Positions 8,347 to 16,890 of a DNA stretch of 49,940 nucleotides are shown piece by piece. The translations under genes were made by a program, and so were the position numbers. Within the stretch, counting starts at the first letter, position 1. Every line of letters begins with the position of its first letter. Origin of the DNA: CAYUPI01 sp964446585 (lineage in GTDB: Bacteria; Verrucomicrobiota; Verrucomicrobiia; Limisphaerales; UBA8199); the NCBI GenBank assembly GCA_964446585.1, contig CAYUPI010000043.1:1-49940 (forward strand). The letters are read 5' to 3'. The notes beneath the pieces were generated by a model. That model saw only the letters and a program-made list of their open reading frames with translations. It had not been told where the DNA came from and searched no databases.

Positions 8347-10701
8347 ATGAAACTCAAAATCGTGCAAGGAGCTAACCGAACGAACTTATTCACGCACCTG
8401 TGCCTCTTGTTGCACTTGGTGGTGGGTACGGTCGCCAGGTGTGAGGCGGCCTGCTCCGCCCCGGGATTTACCACGCAGGCTGGGCTGGCGCAGGGTGCAG
8501 AGCCGCGCGCTGTCGTCTTGGCGGATCTGAACGGAGATGGCCGTCTGGACCTAGTAACTGCAAACGTCGCTTTGGATAACGTATCAGTGCTCCTCGGAAA
8601 ACCGCAGGGCGGGTTCGCTCGCGCCGTGAACTTCCCTGCCGGCCCAGGCGCCATCGCGCTCGGGCTTGGCGACTTCAACAGAGATGGCAAGCTCGACGCG
8701 GTGACTGCAAACGAAGTTGACAACAGCGTTTCGTTGCTTCTGGGCAACGGAGCCGGCGAGTTCGGCGCCCCAAAAAGATTCGCGGTTGGATTATTTCCCT
8801 TTGCCCTCGCAGTGGGCGATTTCAACCATGACGGAAATCTCGACGTCGTCACGGCGAACCTGGACGACGGCACGGTCTCGGTGCTGCTGGGCGACGGGGC
8901 GGGCGGGTTCGGGCCAGCCAATTCGATATTCATCGGCGGAACCCCAAACTCTGTCGCCGTGGCCGATTTCAATGGTGACGGCAACATGGACCTCGTGGTC
9001 GGCCTTCGAGGGCGCAGGCCCGGCGGCGTGGCGATCCTGTTTGGCGACGGCACTGGCAGTTTCGGCTCGCCTATAAATGTTCCCGTCGGGGGCGGCGGAC
9101 GCGTGCGCTTTGTCACTGTGGCTGATGTGAATGGTGACGGCAGGCCGGACCTGGTGGCAGCCGTTTTCCGGACTTCGATCCCCGGCTTTGGCGGCGAACT
9201 CTCGATACTGGTCAATGACGGGTCCGGCGGTTTCGTTCTGACCAGCGTAACCGAGGTTGGTGATTTTCCGCGTTACGTCGCCGTGGCGGACCTCAACGGA
9301 GATGGCAAGCTCGATTTCGCAGTGGCCAACACCTACGACAACACCGTCTCGGTTCTCCTGGGCAACGGTTTCGGCGGCGTCACCCCGCCCACGACTCTGG
9401 CGGCCGGTGACAGTCCCTCTGCGATTGTCGTCACCGATTTCACCGGGGACGGCAAGCCCGATCTGATCGTCGCCGCTGAGGGGGACAGCGCGCTGGTCCC
9501 GCTCGCCGGCAACGGTCTGGGCAGCTTTGGGCGACGAGGAAACCTTCCGCTGGGCCAGCCTTCTTCCCCCTTCTCACTCGCGGTCGGCGATTTCAATCGC
9601 GACGGCAAGCTCGATCTGGTCATTGCTAACGTATTGGCCCCAAATGTGTCGCTGCTGCTCGGCGACGGCGCAGGCGGCTTTAGCCCCTTGACGACCTTTG
9701 CGACGGCGAATAACGCCGTGTTCGGAGCCAACCCGCAGGCCATTGCCGTTGGCGATCTGAACGGGGACCACAAACTCGACCTTGCTGTCGCCAACGGAGG
9801 CGCCAATACAGTGTCGGTTCTTTTCGGTGATGGCATGGGCGGCTTCAGCCCACAGACGGTTCTGCCGGTTGGGTTCCTTCCCGCTGCCATCGCCATCGGC
9901 GATTTCAACGGCGATCGCAAGCCAGACATCGTCACCGCCAATGGCGACGTCTCCGTTCTGCTCGGCTTGGGCCGCGGGCAGTTCAGTCCTGCGATTTCCC
10001 TGCCCGCCCTCGGCTGCTCCTCTTTTGTCGTCACCGCCGATTTCAACCGCGATGGCCTGACGGACCTGGCGGTGGCCGATGAGTGCTCCGGCGCCATCTC
10101 CCTTTACTTCGGTGACAAGCAGGGGATCCTGGTCGGACCGGTCTCGTATTATTTCGGCGTCGCCGCAGCCGGCATGGCCGTTGGCGATTTCAACGGCGAC
10201 CACGCCCCGGATCTTGCCGTGTTGGACTACGCCTTAGACACGGTCACCGTGTTCCTGGGGGACGGCGCCGGCGGTCTTACTCAAGGTGCAACCCTTTCTG
10301 CTGGGCCGTTTGTGTCGTCGGTGGTCGCAGCGGATCTCAACGGAGACGGTTTTCTCGACCTGGCGGTCGCCAACACAGGCGGCGACAGCGTGAGCATGTT
10401 TTTGGGCGATGGCACCGGACAATTCGGACCGCCGGCTCCCTTTGAAGTCGGTCGCGCGCCAACCTGCCTGGCAGTCGGCGATTTCAATGGCGACAAGAAA
10501 TCCGACCTGGTGACGGCCAACCCGGGCGGCGCGAGCCTCTCGCTCCTGCTAAACACCTGCGGCAGCCTTTCGTCGGCCGCCAGCCCGCAACTAAATACTC
10601 TTTCGCTCACCCGCACAACCAGAACCAGCCAACGTGCCGCGGCCGCGCTCGACGACGACCTCGCCGACTGCTACTGCAGACGTGTCGCGCATGTGCCCTA
10701 G
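8347..10701 (+). CDS. Exported FG-GAP/VCBS repeat protein
   Basis: 784 residues with an N-terminal signal-like segment (FTHLCLLLHLVVGTVARCEA). I count 14 repeats carrying a D-x-N-x-D-G-x-x-D calcium-binding loop, such as ADLNGDGRLDLV, GDFNRDGKLDAV and ADFNGDGNMDLV. Each is followed by a strand like VSVLLGDGAGGF. This is the integrin-like FG-GAP beta-propeller pattern; 14 repeats would make two seven-bladed propellers. The protein probably works outside the cytoplasm in adhesion or ligand binding. ATG 8347 has a good ribosome site (AGGAGACAA). The last 45 residues, after LLLNTCG, are Thr/Arg-rich and unlike a normal sorting domain. The gene lies between intact acnA and an acnA relic. Confidence 0.85.
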   Translation: MKLKIVQGANRTNLFTHLCLLLHLVVGTVARCEAACSAPGFTTQAGLAQGAEPRAVVLADLNGDGRLDLVTANVALDNVSVLLGKPQGGFARAVNFPAGPGAIALGLGDFNRDGKLDAVTANEVDNSVSLLLGNGAGEFGAPKRFAVGLFPFALAVGDFNHDGNLDVVTANLDDGTVSVLLGDGAGGFGPANSIFIGGTPNSVAVADFNGDGNMDLVVGLRGRRPGGVAILFGDGTGSFGSPINVPVGGGGRVRFVTVADVNGDGRPDLVAAVFRTSIPGFGGELSILVNDGSGGFVLTSVTEVGDFPRYVAVADLNGDGKLDFAVANTYDNTVSVLLGNGFGGVTPPTTLAAGDSPSAIVVTDFTGDGKPDLIVAAEGDSALVPLAGNGLGSFGRRGNLPLGQPSSPFSLAVGDFNRDGKLDLVIANVLAPNVSLLLGDGAGGFSPLTTFATANNAVFGANPQAIAVGDLNGDHKLDLAVANGGANTVSVLFGDGMGGFSPQTVLPVGFLPAAIAIGDFNGDRKPDIVTANGDVSVLLGLGRGQFSPAISLPALGCSSFVVTADFNRDGLTDLAVADECSGAISLYFGDKQGILVGPVSYYFGVAAAGMAVGDFNGDHAPDLAVLDYALDTVTVFLGDGAGGLTQGATLSAGPFVSSVVAADLNGDGFLDLAVANTGGDSVSMFLGDGTGQFGPPAPFEVGRAPTCLAVGDFNGDKKSDLVTANPGGASLSLLLNTCGSLSSAASPQLNTLSLTRTTRTSQRAAAALDDDLADCYCRRVAHVP

Positions 10702-11176
10702 CCTCTCACGAATAGAGGGACGGCCATCGTCATCCCTACCGGGACGCAAGAGACCAGGCACAACCGCGTCTCCGGTCTGGGAGTATGACTTGTGTTCTCC
10801 CGGCGGCGGTCGGCCTGGAAAGTTTTCTTCGCTCGAAGTACCATTGGACTTGCTCACGGCCGCGAGCAAGTCCGCGTTTTCAGCCCGGAACAGCACAGCT
10901 CATTTGCGGAAGGGAGTAAAGTCTTCCCCTCTGGCCGTTTCCCAGATCGAAGTCTTGCAGCGTTTGAAACGGGTTGTAAGGTTTGCTCATAAAATCACTC
11001 TCGAGAGAATATACCCAAAGCCCGGGATTCCGAAATCCAAAATCACCTCGCCAAACCTTTGCCCTCCACATCAGAGCAACGGCGGTTCATCCCCGAATCA
11101 ACAATCTGTATTTTGTCAGAACGAATTCGCGGACGCCACGGCCGACAAAGGCAAAGGCACTGTGTAATACGCTCGA
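10702..11176. other. 475-bp intergenic region holding an acnA relic
   Basis: No intact gene is seen. The central part (10914-11045) is a diverged copy of the acnA 5' end and leader, described separately. The flanks (10702-10913 and 11046-11176) show no recognisable feature. Confidence 0.7.
10914..10990 (-). pseudogene. Truncated relic of a second aconitase gene (5' end)
   Basis: From ATG 10990 on the minus strand it encodes MSKPYNPFQTLQDFDLG and then NGQRGRLYSL. This matches the intact AcnA N-terminus at 23 of 27 positions; the homology then stops abruptly near 10914. The upstream leader is also similar, to about 11045. The nucleotide differences include four silent changes and two Lys-to-Arg changes, which suggests the copy diverged while still a working gene before being truncated. 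The reading frame runs on only nine unrelated codons. Confidence 0.85.
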
Positions 11177-11701
11177 TCAGGCATTCATCCACGTTTTGGA
11201 AACCGGAACCTTTCTGGCGACGAGCTCAACAAAAGCGCTCTTCTCGGGGACGGCTGTCGCTGGGAAATAGTAGTATTGGTTCTGCGCGGTCTTCAGGAAA
11301 AAATAACCACTCTTAAAGTCGGCCTGAACGATGTGGCGCCATTCGAGAAAGCCGGCGAGAGAGGAGCCTGTAACCCTAATTCCAGTCTCCCCGATCTCAT
11401 ACTCCCTCTGAATTCTCACTTCTTCGACTTTGTTCCACCGGCTGCGCACGCTGAGGTACCTCGCGGGGATCAGCAAAATGGCAGCCGCCGGAATAATCAG
11501 CAAGCCGGCATTCGACCAGTAGATGTCCAATGTGTTATCCTTGTGTCCGGTTCGATGAAGAGCTGCAGGTAGTAACAGGAGGAGAATCACGCTGACAATG
11601 GCCACGAAGGTGAGTAGGCGATAATGGCGCCCAGTGAAATAGCGGTCGAATGCAAGAAAGTCCGTAAGTGTTGGCTGGTAATGGAACCGGATTGTGCTCA
11701 T
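11177..11701 (-). CDS. YcxB-like membrane protein
   Basis: 174 residues, starting MSTIRFHYQPTLTDFLAFDR. Two transmembrane segments are visible (LLTFVAIVSVILLLLLPAAL and AGLLIIPAAAILLIPA). A C-terminal beta-rich domain follows (REYEIGETGIRVTGSSLAGF, then EWRHIVQADFKSGYFFL), with the W-x-x-I and Y/F pattern of YcxB-like/DUF proteins. ATG 11701 is preferred over an extension to 11725. Function is unknown in this family; it stands alone, separated from the permease by about 155 bp. Confidence 0.6.
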   Translation of the reverse strand: MSTIRFHYQPTLTDFLAFDRYFTGRHYRLLTFVAIVSVILLLLLPAALHRTGHKDNTLDIYWSNAGLLIIPAAAILLIPARYLSVRSRWNKVEEVRIQREYEIGETGIRVTGSSLAGFLEWRHIVQADFKSGYFFLKTAQNQYYYFPATAVPEKSAFVELVARKVPVSKTWMNA

Positions 11702-11855
11702 ACGGCTAGCGGACTGGAAGGCCAAGCCACTTCGTCCTCAGAGTAATAGCGGGTTTACGGGGAGACTCCAAGGTGAAAGCGCAGTCTGCGACGCTTTCGG
11801 TGGCGGTGCGACAACGTGGACTTCTGTCTTTCGAAGCGGCTCAGCGGCGATCACC

Positions 11856-13424
11856 TTAGGAGGCTGTTAGTGGCTCATTTTCCCGGACCACGGCCGGGGC
11901 GGCACTCTGCGAGGCCACGGAAAGGACAGGGGGTCCGGGAAATGTCTTGCGAACGCCTAGCCACCATGCGGTCACGAGCAATCCTATAGTGGCCGAGGTC
12001 ACAATGAGCGCTTTTTCGTTCGGAGGCTGGACTCCAATCCACACCAGAACCAACACCCCGAGCACGGAGAGCACGGCCAAACTCTTGAATACCGGTTCGG
12101 GCAGAGCAAAAGGTCCCATCCTGGTCCAGCTTTTGCCGCAGGTAAAAAAACCGGCAGCCGTTGGCATGACATAAGAGATATAGAGGAAAATCACGCCCGC
12201 CGTGGTCAGGGTCGAATACGCCGGCGTGTAGATCACGCAGAGCAGGATCAGGCCCGCAACTGTCCAAATGGCGTTGACGGGACTTTTCCTTTTTGAAGAA
12301 ACCGTTCGCAAGGCGCGAGAGAAAGGCAGGCCGCCATCCCGCGCAAAAGCAAACGTCATCCGCGACGTCGAAGTGATGCAGGCCAGCCCGCACAGGTAAT
12401 TTGCGATGACGATGCCCACCCACAAGACCGTGCCTAAGGCTCCCGGCAAAACCTGCTGCATGAGCCAGGCGAAAACATTTTCGCCCTGGCTGGCCGCGGC
12501 TCCCACCGTCGGCATCGCCAGCACGAACGAGCAAACCATCAACCAGCCGAAAATCCCCGACAAATAAACTGAACGCAGAATTCCTCTGGGCACATTGCGG
12601 TCGGCCTGGACAGTTTCTTCTGCCGTGTGCGCCGAGGCATCGAAACCCGTAATCGTGTAAATCGGCCACATCAACCCGAGCAGGAACATGACCGAAGAGC
12701 TGCCGCGCTCGGGCCAGACGCCGCCGCCCGGCGCGCCGCTGTAATTAGCGAAAGTGAACAGCCGCCCCAGGTCATGGTCTCGAGCCCCCAGAAACATGGC
12801 CAACGTCAGCACCGTCGCCACGGCAAAAATCAAATAACCGCTAAAATCCGTCAGCAGTGTCGTCACTCGAATGCCGAAATGGTTCAACAAGGCCTGCGAG
12901 CCGGTAATCACGAGCACCCCGGCCACCTGGTGGACTAGCGTGAGTTTGGCGGGGTCGAGGCCGAACAGAGGCCCGATGAACCGGGTGAAGAGCTGATAGG
13001 TGCCGACGTTGACGGCTGCGGTGACAAAAATCAGGCCGCCGAGATTGAACCACGCGGCGGCCCATCCCCAGCCTCTGCCACCCAAAATCGAACTCCAGTG
13101 ATAAAGGCCTCCTGCAGTCGGGAAGGCCGACGCGATCTGGGCCATGCAAAGCGCCACCAAGAAGGAAAAACCGACGCCCACCGGCCAAACAATCCCCGCC
13201 GCTGCGCCGCCCACTGCGCTGACCCCAAGCTGCAGCGAGGTGATCCCGCCGGCCAGTATACAAATGATGGAAAAGGAGATCGCAAAATTGGAAAACCCTC
13301 CCATCCGGCGGAGCAGCTCCTGGGCATATCCCATGCTCTGAAGGAGTTTCACATCCTCAGAGATTTGCGCGTCGTCAAGGCCGCTGGTCCCCTGAGCTAA
13401 ATCGCGAACAGATGGTCTTGGCAT
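11856..13424 (-). CDS. Amino acid permease (APC superfamily)
   Basis: 522-residue inner-membrane transporter with about 12 hydrophobic segments. The N-terminal signature FSNFAISFSIICILAGGITS and the TM1-TM3 pattern (FPTAGGLYHWSSILGGRGWG) are typical of the GABA/choline-type amino acid permease branch. GFDASAHTAEETVQADRNVP in the cytoplasmic loop is a conserved feature of that branch. Substrate cannot be told from sequence alone; GABA, choline or basic amino acids are candidates. The cytoplasmic N-terminus (about 40 residues) ends ...LLRRMGGFSNFAISF. No metabolic enzyme for such a substrate lies beside it. Confidence 0.88.
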   Translation of the reverse strand: MPRPSVRDLAQGTSGLDDAQISEDVKLLQSMGYAQELLRRMGGFSNFAISFSIICILAGGITSLQLGVSAVGGAAAGIVWPVGVGFSFLVALCMAQIASAFPTAGGLYHWSSILGGRGWGWAAAWFNLGGLIFVTAAVNVGTYQLFTRFIGPLFGLDPAKLTLVHQVAGVLVITGSQALLNHFGIRVTTLLTDFSGYLIFAVATVLTLAMFLGARDHDLGRLFTFANYSGAPGGGVWPERGSSSVMFLLGLMWPIYTITGFDASAHTAEETVQADRNVPRGILRSVYLSGIFGWLMVCSFVLAMPTVGAAASQGENVFAWLMQQVLPGALGTVLWVGIVIANYLCGLACITSTSRMTFAFARDGGLPFSRALRTVSSKRKSPVNAIWTVAGLILLCVIYTPAYSTLTTAGVIFLYISYVMPTAAGFFTCGKSWTRMGPFALPEPVFKSLAVLSVLGVLVLVWIGVQPPNEKALIVTSATIGLLVTAWWLGVRKTFPGPPVLSVASQSAAPAVVRENEPLTAS

Positions 13425-13561
13425 TCGAGGATGCGAGGAGCCTAGGCCGGGCGACGGGGTCAGTCAATCAGGCTGATCGAGCAGAAACAAGCAGGAGTGA
13501 TTGGCACCACCAATCGGGGTGCGCTCGACGCGGTGATGAGATCCCTGTTGCGATTTGCGGA

Positions 13562-14467
13562 TCATGAGCGCTGCCTTGTTGAACTGGGCCTGGTGCCCCC
13601 GTGCCGGGGCTTCAACGTAGCATACGCCGCATTCAGCGCTTTGGTCCACCTCTCGGCCATAGCCTTGGCGTGCTGGTCCATGCCTACGAAGAGATCCGGG
13701 TGGCACTCTTTCACCCGCTTCCGATAGGCGATCTTAATCTCCATCACCGAGGCCGAAGGTGACAGGCCCAGGATCTCGTAAGCGCTGAGCTTTTCGGGCT
13801 CGTTCACGGGCACCGCTTGCGAAGTGGGCTCCGGCCTCGGGCCAGCGGGCTCCTGCCCTTTTCCTGCGACCCGCTCCCGCTCCAGCAACCAGCGCAGGCG
13901 CAGGCGCAGAGGATCCATCAGCGTCACGCGTGTCGCGTCCTCGCCCAAAAACAGCACCCCATCCAGCAGGGACAACTGTTCCCTGAGACGCGGCCACGCC
14001 AGTTCTGGGCAATGCCGCGCCAGATCCTGCCACGTTACTGCCGCGTCCTGTCTGGCCAGGTAAGCCAGGGCCCGGGCACAGGCAGCTACATTCAACTCTC
14101 CCAGTTGTCCGCAGCAGCGTACCTGCCGAAACCCCTCGAGTACCAGGCCCGGACCGAATGCGCAGATATCCTTGATGATCCAAAACCCCATCGGGTCCAA
14201 GCCTAGCTGACGCTCGTCCTGCCTGCGTCTCATGTTGCGGACGAAGACCCAGGCTGTTAGTCCCACGGCAATCAGACCTAGCCAGGGAATCGAATGGACC
14301 GCAGCACCACAGACGATCGACAGAACGTAATAGAGCAGGAGGGTCGCGAGGAGGAACACGGCCGCCCCGCTGACTAAGGCGAGCACGGAAATCACGGCCG
14401 CCGAGGTCCGATCTGCGCGTCGTTTGTGCTCCAGCCAGCCGGCGATGCCCTCTGAGAATTCTTTCAT
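13562..14467 (-). CDS. Membrane-anchored protein with C-terminal J domain
   Basis: 301 residues. Two transmembrane segments lie near the N-terminus (about 23-50 and 55-75: VISVLALVSGAAVFLLATLL and IPWLGLIAVGLTAWVFV). A cytoplasmic middle domain of unknown type follows. A DnaJ domain lies at the C-terminus, from SAYEILGLSPSASVMEIK, with the catalytic HPD at 256-258 (RVKECHPDLF). The HPD implies stimulation of a DnaK ATPase. A J domain at the C-terminus behind two membrane segments is the DjlA/TMEM-like layout in reverse order, suggesting chaperone recruitment to the membrane. ATG 14467 is chosen; a TTG at 14506 is possible. A spacer of 137 bp, without features, separates it from the permease. 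Confidence 0.75.
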   Translation of the reverse strand: MKEFSEGIAGWLEHKRRADRTSAAVISVLALVSGAAVFLLATLLLYYVLSIVCGAAVHSIPWLGLIAVGLTAWVFVRNMRRRQDERQLGLDPMGFWIIKDICAFGPGLVLEGFRQVRCCGQLGELNVAACARALAYLARQDAAVTWQDLARHCPELAWPRLREQLSLLDGVLFLGEDATRVTLMDPLRLRLRWLLERERVAGKGQEPAGPRPEPTSQAVPVNEPEKLSAYEILGLSPSASVMEIKIAYRKRVKECHPDLFVGMDQHAKAMAERWTKALNAAYATLKPRHGGTRPSSTRQRS

Positions 14468-14682
14468 CCGGTGGCAGGAACATAGCAGCGGTTGATCGCC
14501 GCTCAAGCTTTGGCCTGTCCCTCTTACACGCCGTTTGAGATCAAGAAATCACGGACCAACGAAGGCGGCTCCCCGAGAAGATTCTAGCCCTCGCCTCAGT
14601 GGTTAGGTGCGCGGGTATGCCTGCGTGCGAATCAGTCATTGTTTAACCAACGGTCCGAGTTCTGCCGCAAATTACCGCTCTT

Positions 14683-14725
14683 GTCCCTGTGCCATTGGTG
14701 TCCATTAGTGTCAATTCGTGGTTCA
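14683..14725 (+). repeat. 10-nt-period dispersed repeat (GTCCATTAGT type)
   Basis: The stretch contains GCCATTGGTGTCCATTAGTG and TCAATTCGTGG, units of a 10-nt period (xxCCATTxGTGT). Sequences of this style are widely dispersed between genes in several environmental phyla. It lies just downstream of the NHL-like gene, in the 267-bp gap 14468-14734, where I see nothing else. Confidence 0.6.
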
Positions 14726-14734
14726 ACTGAATCG

Positions 14735-15658
14735 TTACCGCTCAGGCTGTTTCCCGTCTCGCGGGATGATCGCCAGCGTTGCGACCTTGCCGTCACGGCC
14801 GAGTCGGCGGACGCGCGGCTGCCAGCCTTCGTCGGGACCCCCGTTTGCGTTCGTGTATTCCAGAACGTAAACCTCACCCTGATGCACGGCGACACCAGTC
14901 GGCGACCAGGGCCGCTCAGCTTTTAGCATCGTTTCGACATTGCTTTCAGTGGTGATTCTCACGACGGCGTGACAGCCAACCGCGGCGGCGAACACGGTCC
15001 CGTGCTCATCAACGGCCAGGACTCTCAGGGCCGGCAGAGGCATGCTGGGATTATGGTCGGGGTAGTCCACATCGCAATCTTTCAGCACGATCGGATGGGC
15101 CAGCGTGGTGACTGTACCATCGATCTTAAGCTTCAGGACCGCGCTGGGGCAAGCGACGTAAAGTGAGCCGTCCGGCCCAGCGGCCAATCCGGTGATGCCA
15201 TGTTTCTCGATCAAATCTTTTTCGAGGTCCGGCACAAACCGCGACTGCTGCTTGCCGTCCGGGGAGATCCGAGTGATTCCGGTTTCGACACCTCCGTCTT
15301 CGAGAAGGCGCAGTGCGTAGTAGAGATTTCCGTCGCCGCCCACCGCGACCGGGGCGCCTCCGTCGGCGACGAGCAGGGCAGGTTTGACGCCGGGTGTTGT
15401 GATTCGTTCGACCACCTTCACGTCCGCGCGCGCGAAACTTCCGTTCGCATCCAGGGTCATCCAATGCCCGCCCAGCTTATCGGAGTACTTTGTGAGTCGG
15501 CCGCCGGTGTCGATCATCCAGACCGCGCGCCCGTCCTGGAAGAACACCTTGCCCTCGTTGTCAACGACAATGCCGGAACCTGGGTGGGCAAGTGTTGTCC
15601 ATGTCGCCAATGTGAACTGGACCGCGAGAACCAGAGTGAAGAGAGAGGCAGATTTCAT
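14735..15658 (-). CDS. Exported NHL/SMP-30-like beta-propeller protein
   Basis: 307 residues with a signal peptide (SLFTLVLAVQFTLATWTTLA, cleavage near AHP). Repeated motifs of the form V-x-D-x-x-G-x-V-x-x-A (IVVDNEGKVFFQDG, VAVGGDGNLYYA, LAAGPDGSLYVAC, LAVDEHGTVFAAAV, GVAVHQGEVYVLE) indicate a six-bladed propeller of the NHL/SMP-30/gluconolactonase type. It probably acts in the periplasm or outside. Metal ligands of SMP-30 lactonases are not clearly recognisable, so enzymatic activity is uncertain. It is isolated by repeat-rich intergenic DNA on both sides. Confidence 0.7.
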   Translation of the reverse strand: MKSASLFTLVLAVQFTLATWTTLAHPGSGIVVDNEGKVFFQDGRAVWMIDTGGRLTKYSDKLGGHWMTLDANGSFARADVKVVERITTPGVKPALLVADGGAPVAVGGDGNLYYALRLLEDGGVETGITRISPDGKQQSRFVPDLEKDLIEKHGITGLAAGPDGSLYVACPSAVLKLKIDGTVTTLAHPIVLKDCDVDYPDHNPSMPLPALRVLAVDEHGTVFAAAVGCHAVVRITTESNVETMLKAERPWSPTGVAVHQGEVYVLEYTNANGGPDEGWQPRVRRLGRDGKVATLAIIPRDGKQPER

Positions 15659-16037
15659 ATCGCGAGTTTAACTGCCTGCGAGTTGGAATCTGTCAGAAAG
15701 TTGTAATTCGTCTGTAAAGAAAATGCGCGCCGCTTTCGGTGCGCATGGACGATGGTGAGCCATCAGCATGAGAGGCTGCCGCGAACAGCGACGCGCGCTT
15801 CGCAGAGCTGTCAGTGGCAGCTCGAGGCCCCCTCGTCCCAGGCGAGACACTAGCCGTGATGGCGAGCACGGCATTATCAGGGTGTAGGAACTGCAGACAA
15901 ACCACGCGAAGCGTTTGGAGTGCGCGGAGCTCGCTCCCGCTTTGGCGCGCTCTCTGACAGCGGAAAGCGCCGGCAAGCCGGTCGCACTCCATACGCTTCG
16001 CGAGGCGCTTGGTTCCTACAGTTTTTCGAGCGCGCGG
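15659..16037. other. 379-bp repeat-rich intergenic region
   Basis: No gene is seen. The right part holds the palindromic element at 15906-16001. The left part (15717-15880) is an unassigned GC-rich stretch without a partner in this window. Confidence 0.6.
15906..16001. repeat. ~96-bp palindromic dispersed repeat, copy 1
   Basis: Outer arms of 19 nt (GCGAAGCGTTTGGAGTGCG at 15906-15924 and its near-complement at 15983-16001) match at 18 of 19 positions. A second copy with the same arms and the same inner GCGCCGGCAAGCC segment is at 44798-44892. It resembles a miniature inverted-repeat element or a large REP-type hairpin. Confidence 0.85.
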
Positions 16038-16664
16038 TTATCGCCTCAGGAATTTAGCGACGGCCTCGGTGCGGGTTCGGACCTGGAGTTTTTCGTAAAT
16101 GCGCCGGATATAGGTGTGGACGGTTTCGTAGCTGATGCCGAGTTTCTCGGCGATTTCCTTGTAGAGAAAACCGTGGCTGAGACAGTCGAGCACTTCCTGT
16201 TCGCGTTGCGAAAGGTTTTCCGTCGGTTGGGGAGAAGGGCCTACCTTTTGGAACGACTGGACAACTTTGCGGGCGATGTGCGTGGTCATAGGCGAGCCGC
16301 CGAAATGGACCTCGCGGATGGCCTCGAGCAGTTCGCCGCTTTTTGTCCGCTTGAGGAGGTAACCCGAAGCGCCGGCCGCCAACGCGTTGAAGATGTTCTC
16401 CGTGTCCTCGTACACCGTGAGCATGATGATCAGAATTCGAGGCAGCGTCTGTTTCAGTCGTCGCGTGCACTCGACGCCGTTGAGGCCAGGCAAATTGATG
16501 TCCATCAGCACAACCTCGGGGCGGTCCTTGGGCAGGCCTTCGAGCGCGGTCTCGGCGTCGCCGTACTGGCTGACGCAGCGGAAGCCTTCGGCGCGATTCA
16601 ACACCCGGGCCAGTGTGCCGCGCAATTGCTCGTTGTCTTCGACGATGGAAACCGTGATCGGCAT
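16038..16664 (-). CDS. NarL/FixJ (LuxR-type) response regulator
   Basis: 208-residue two-component transcription regulator. The receiver domain has Glu9-Asp10 after strand 1 (VSIVEDNEQL) and the phospho-acceptor Asp55 in VVLMDINLPG, with the switch Lys in GYLLKRTKSGELLEA. A LuxR-type HTH occupies the C-terminal ~65 residues (LSQREQEVLDCLSHGFLYKE, then IAEKLGISYETVHTYIRRIY). No kinase is adjacent. The HisKA_3 sensor kinase at 29438-32470 is of the class that pairs with this regulator type, so they may be partners, but that is inference. Confidence 0.93.
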   Translation of the reverse strand: MPITVSIVEDNEQLRGTLARVLNRAEGFRCVSQYGDAETALEGLPKDRPEVVLMDINLPGLNGVECTRRLKQTLPRILIIMLTVYEDTENIFNALAAGASGYLLKRTKSGELLEAIREVHFGGSPMTTHIARKVVQSFQKVGPSPQPTENLSQREQEVLDCLSHGFLYKEIAEKLGISYETVHTYIRRIYEKLQVRTRTEAVAKFLRR

Positions 16665-16857
16665 CGCGTCCGCCGTGAGTGTTAGCCGGTGGGCTGGTGG
16701 GCGTCAAATTGTGTTTGTCGAGCCTCGGGCCAGTGCCCTACCCTACCCAGGCGTCCCATATGCCGTCGGAGAAGAACGGGGCTGGGAAGTAGCCGAAGCC
16801 GTCAGCCCGCTCGCGAAATATCAGAGTCGGCACGGATAGAGCGGTTACTCAAAGGAT

Positions 16858-16877
16858 CCGCCGACTCACGTCGGCGG
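16858..16877. repeat. Perfect 8-bp hairpin upstream of the deacetylase gene
   Basis: CCGCCGAC-TCAC-GTCGGCGG; on the minus strand the loop reads GTGA. It ends 13 bp before the next start codon, so it could form in the mRNA leader, but its shape (8-bp stem, GNRA-type loop) matches a hairpin inside the 28089 gene, suggesting a dispersed palindrome. Confidence 0.6.
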
Positions 16878-16890
16878 CTACAGGATTCGC

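Noticed and set aside
8322..10097. Antisense frames opposite the FG-GAP gene
   Set aside because: Repeat-driven shadows; Ser/Pro-rich with no domain.
14639..14926. Small frames within the intergenic repeat area
   Set aside because: They arise from dispersed repeats and the antisense of the NHL gene, with no coding signal.
15915..16685. 256-codon frame running from the palindromic repeat through the response regulator
   Set aside because: Starts in a repeat and is antisense to a clear two-component regulator.
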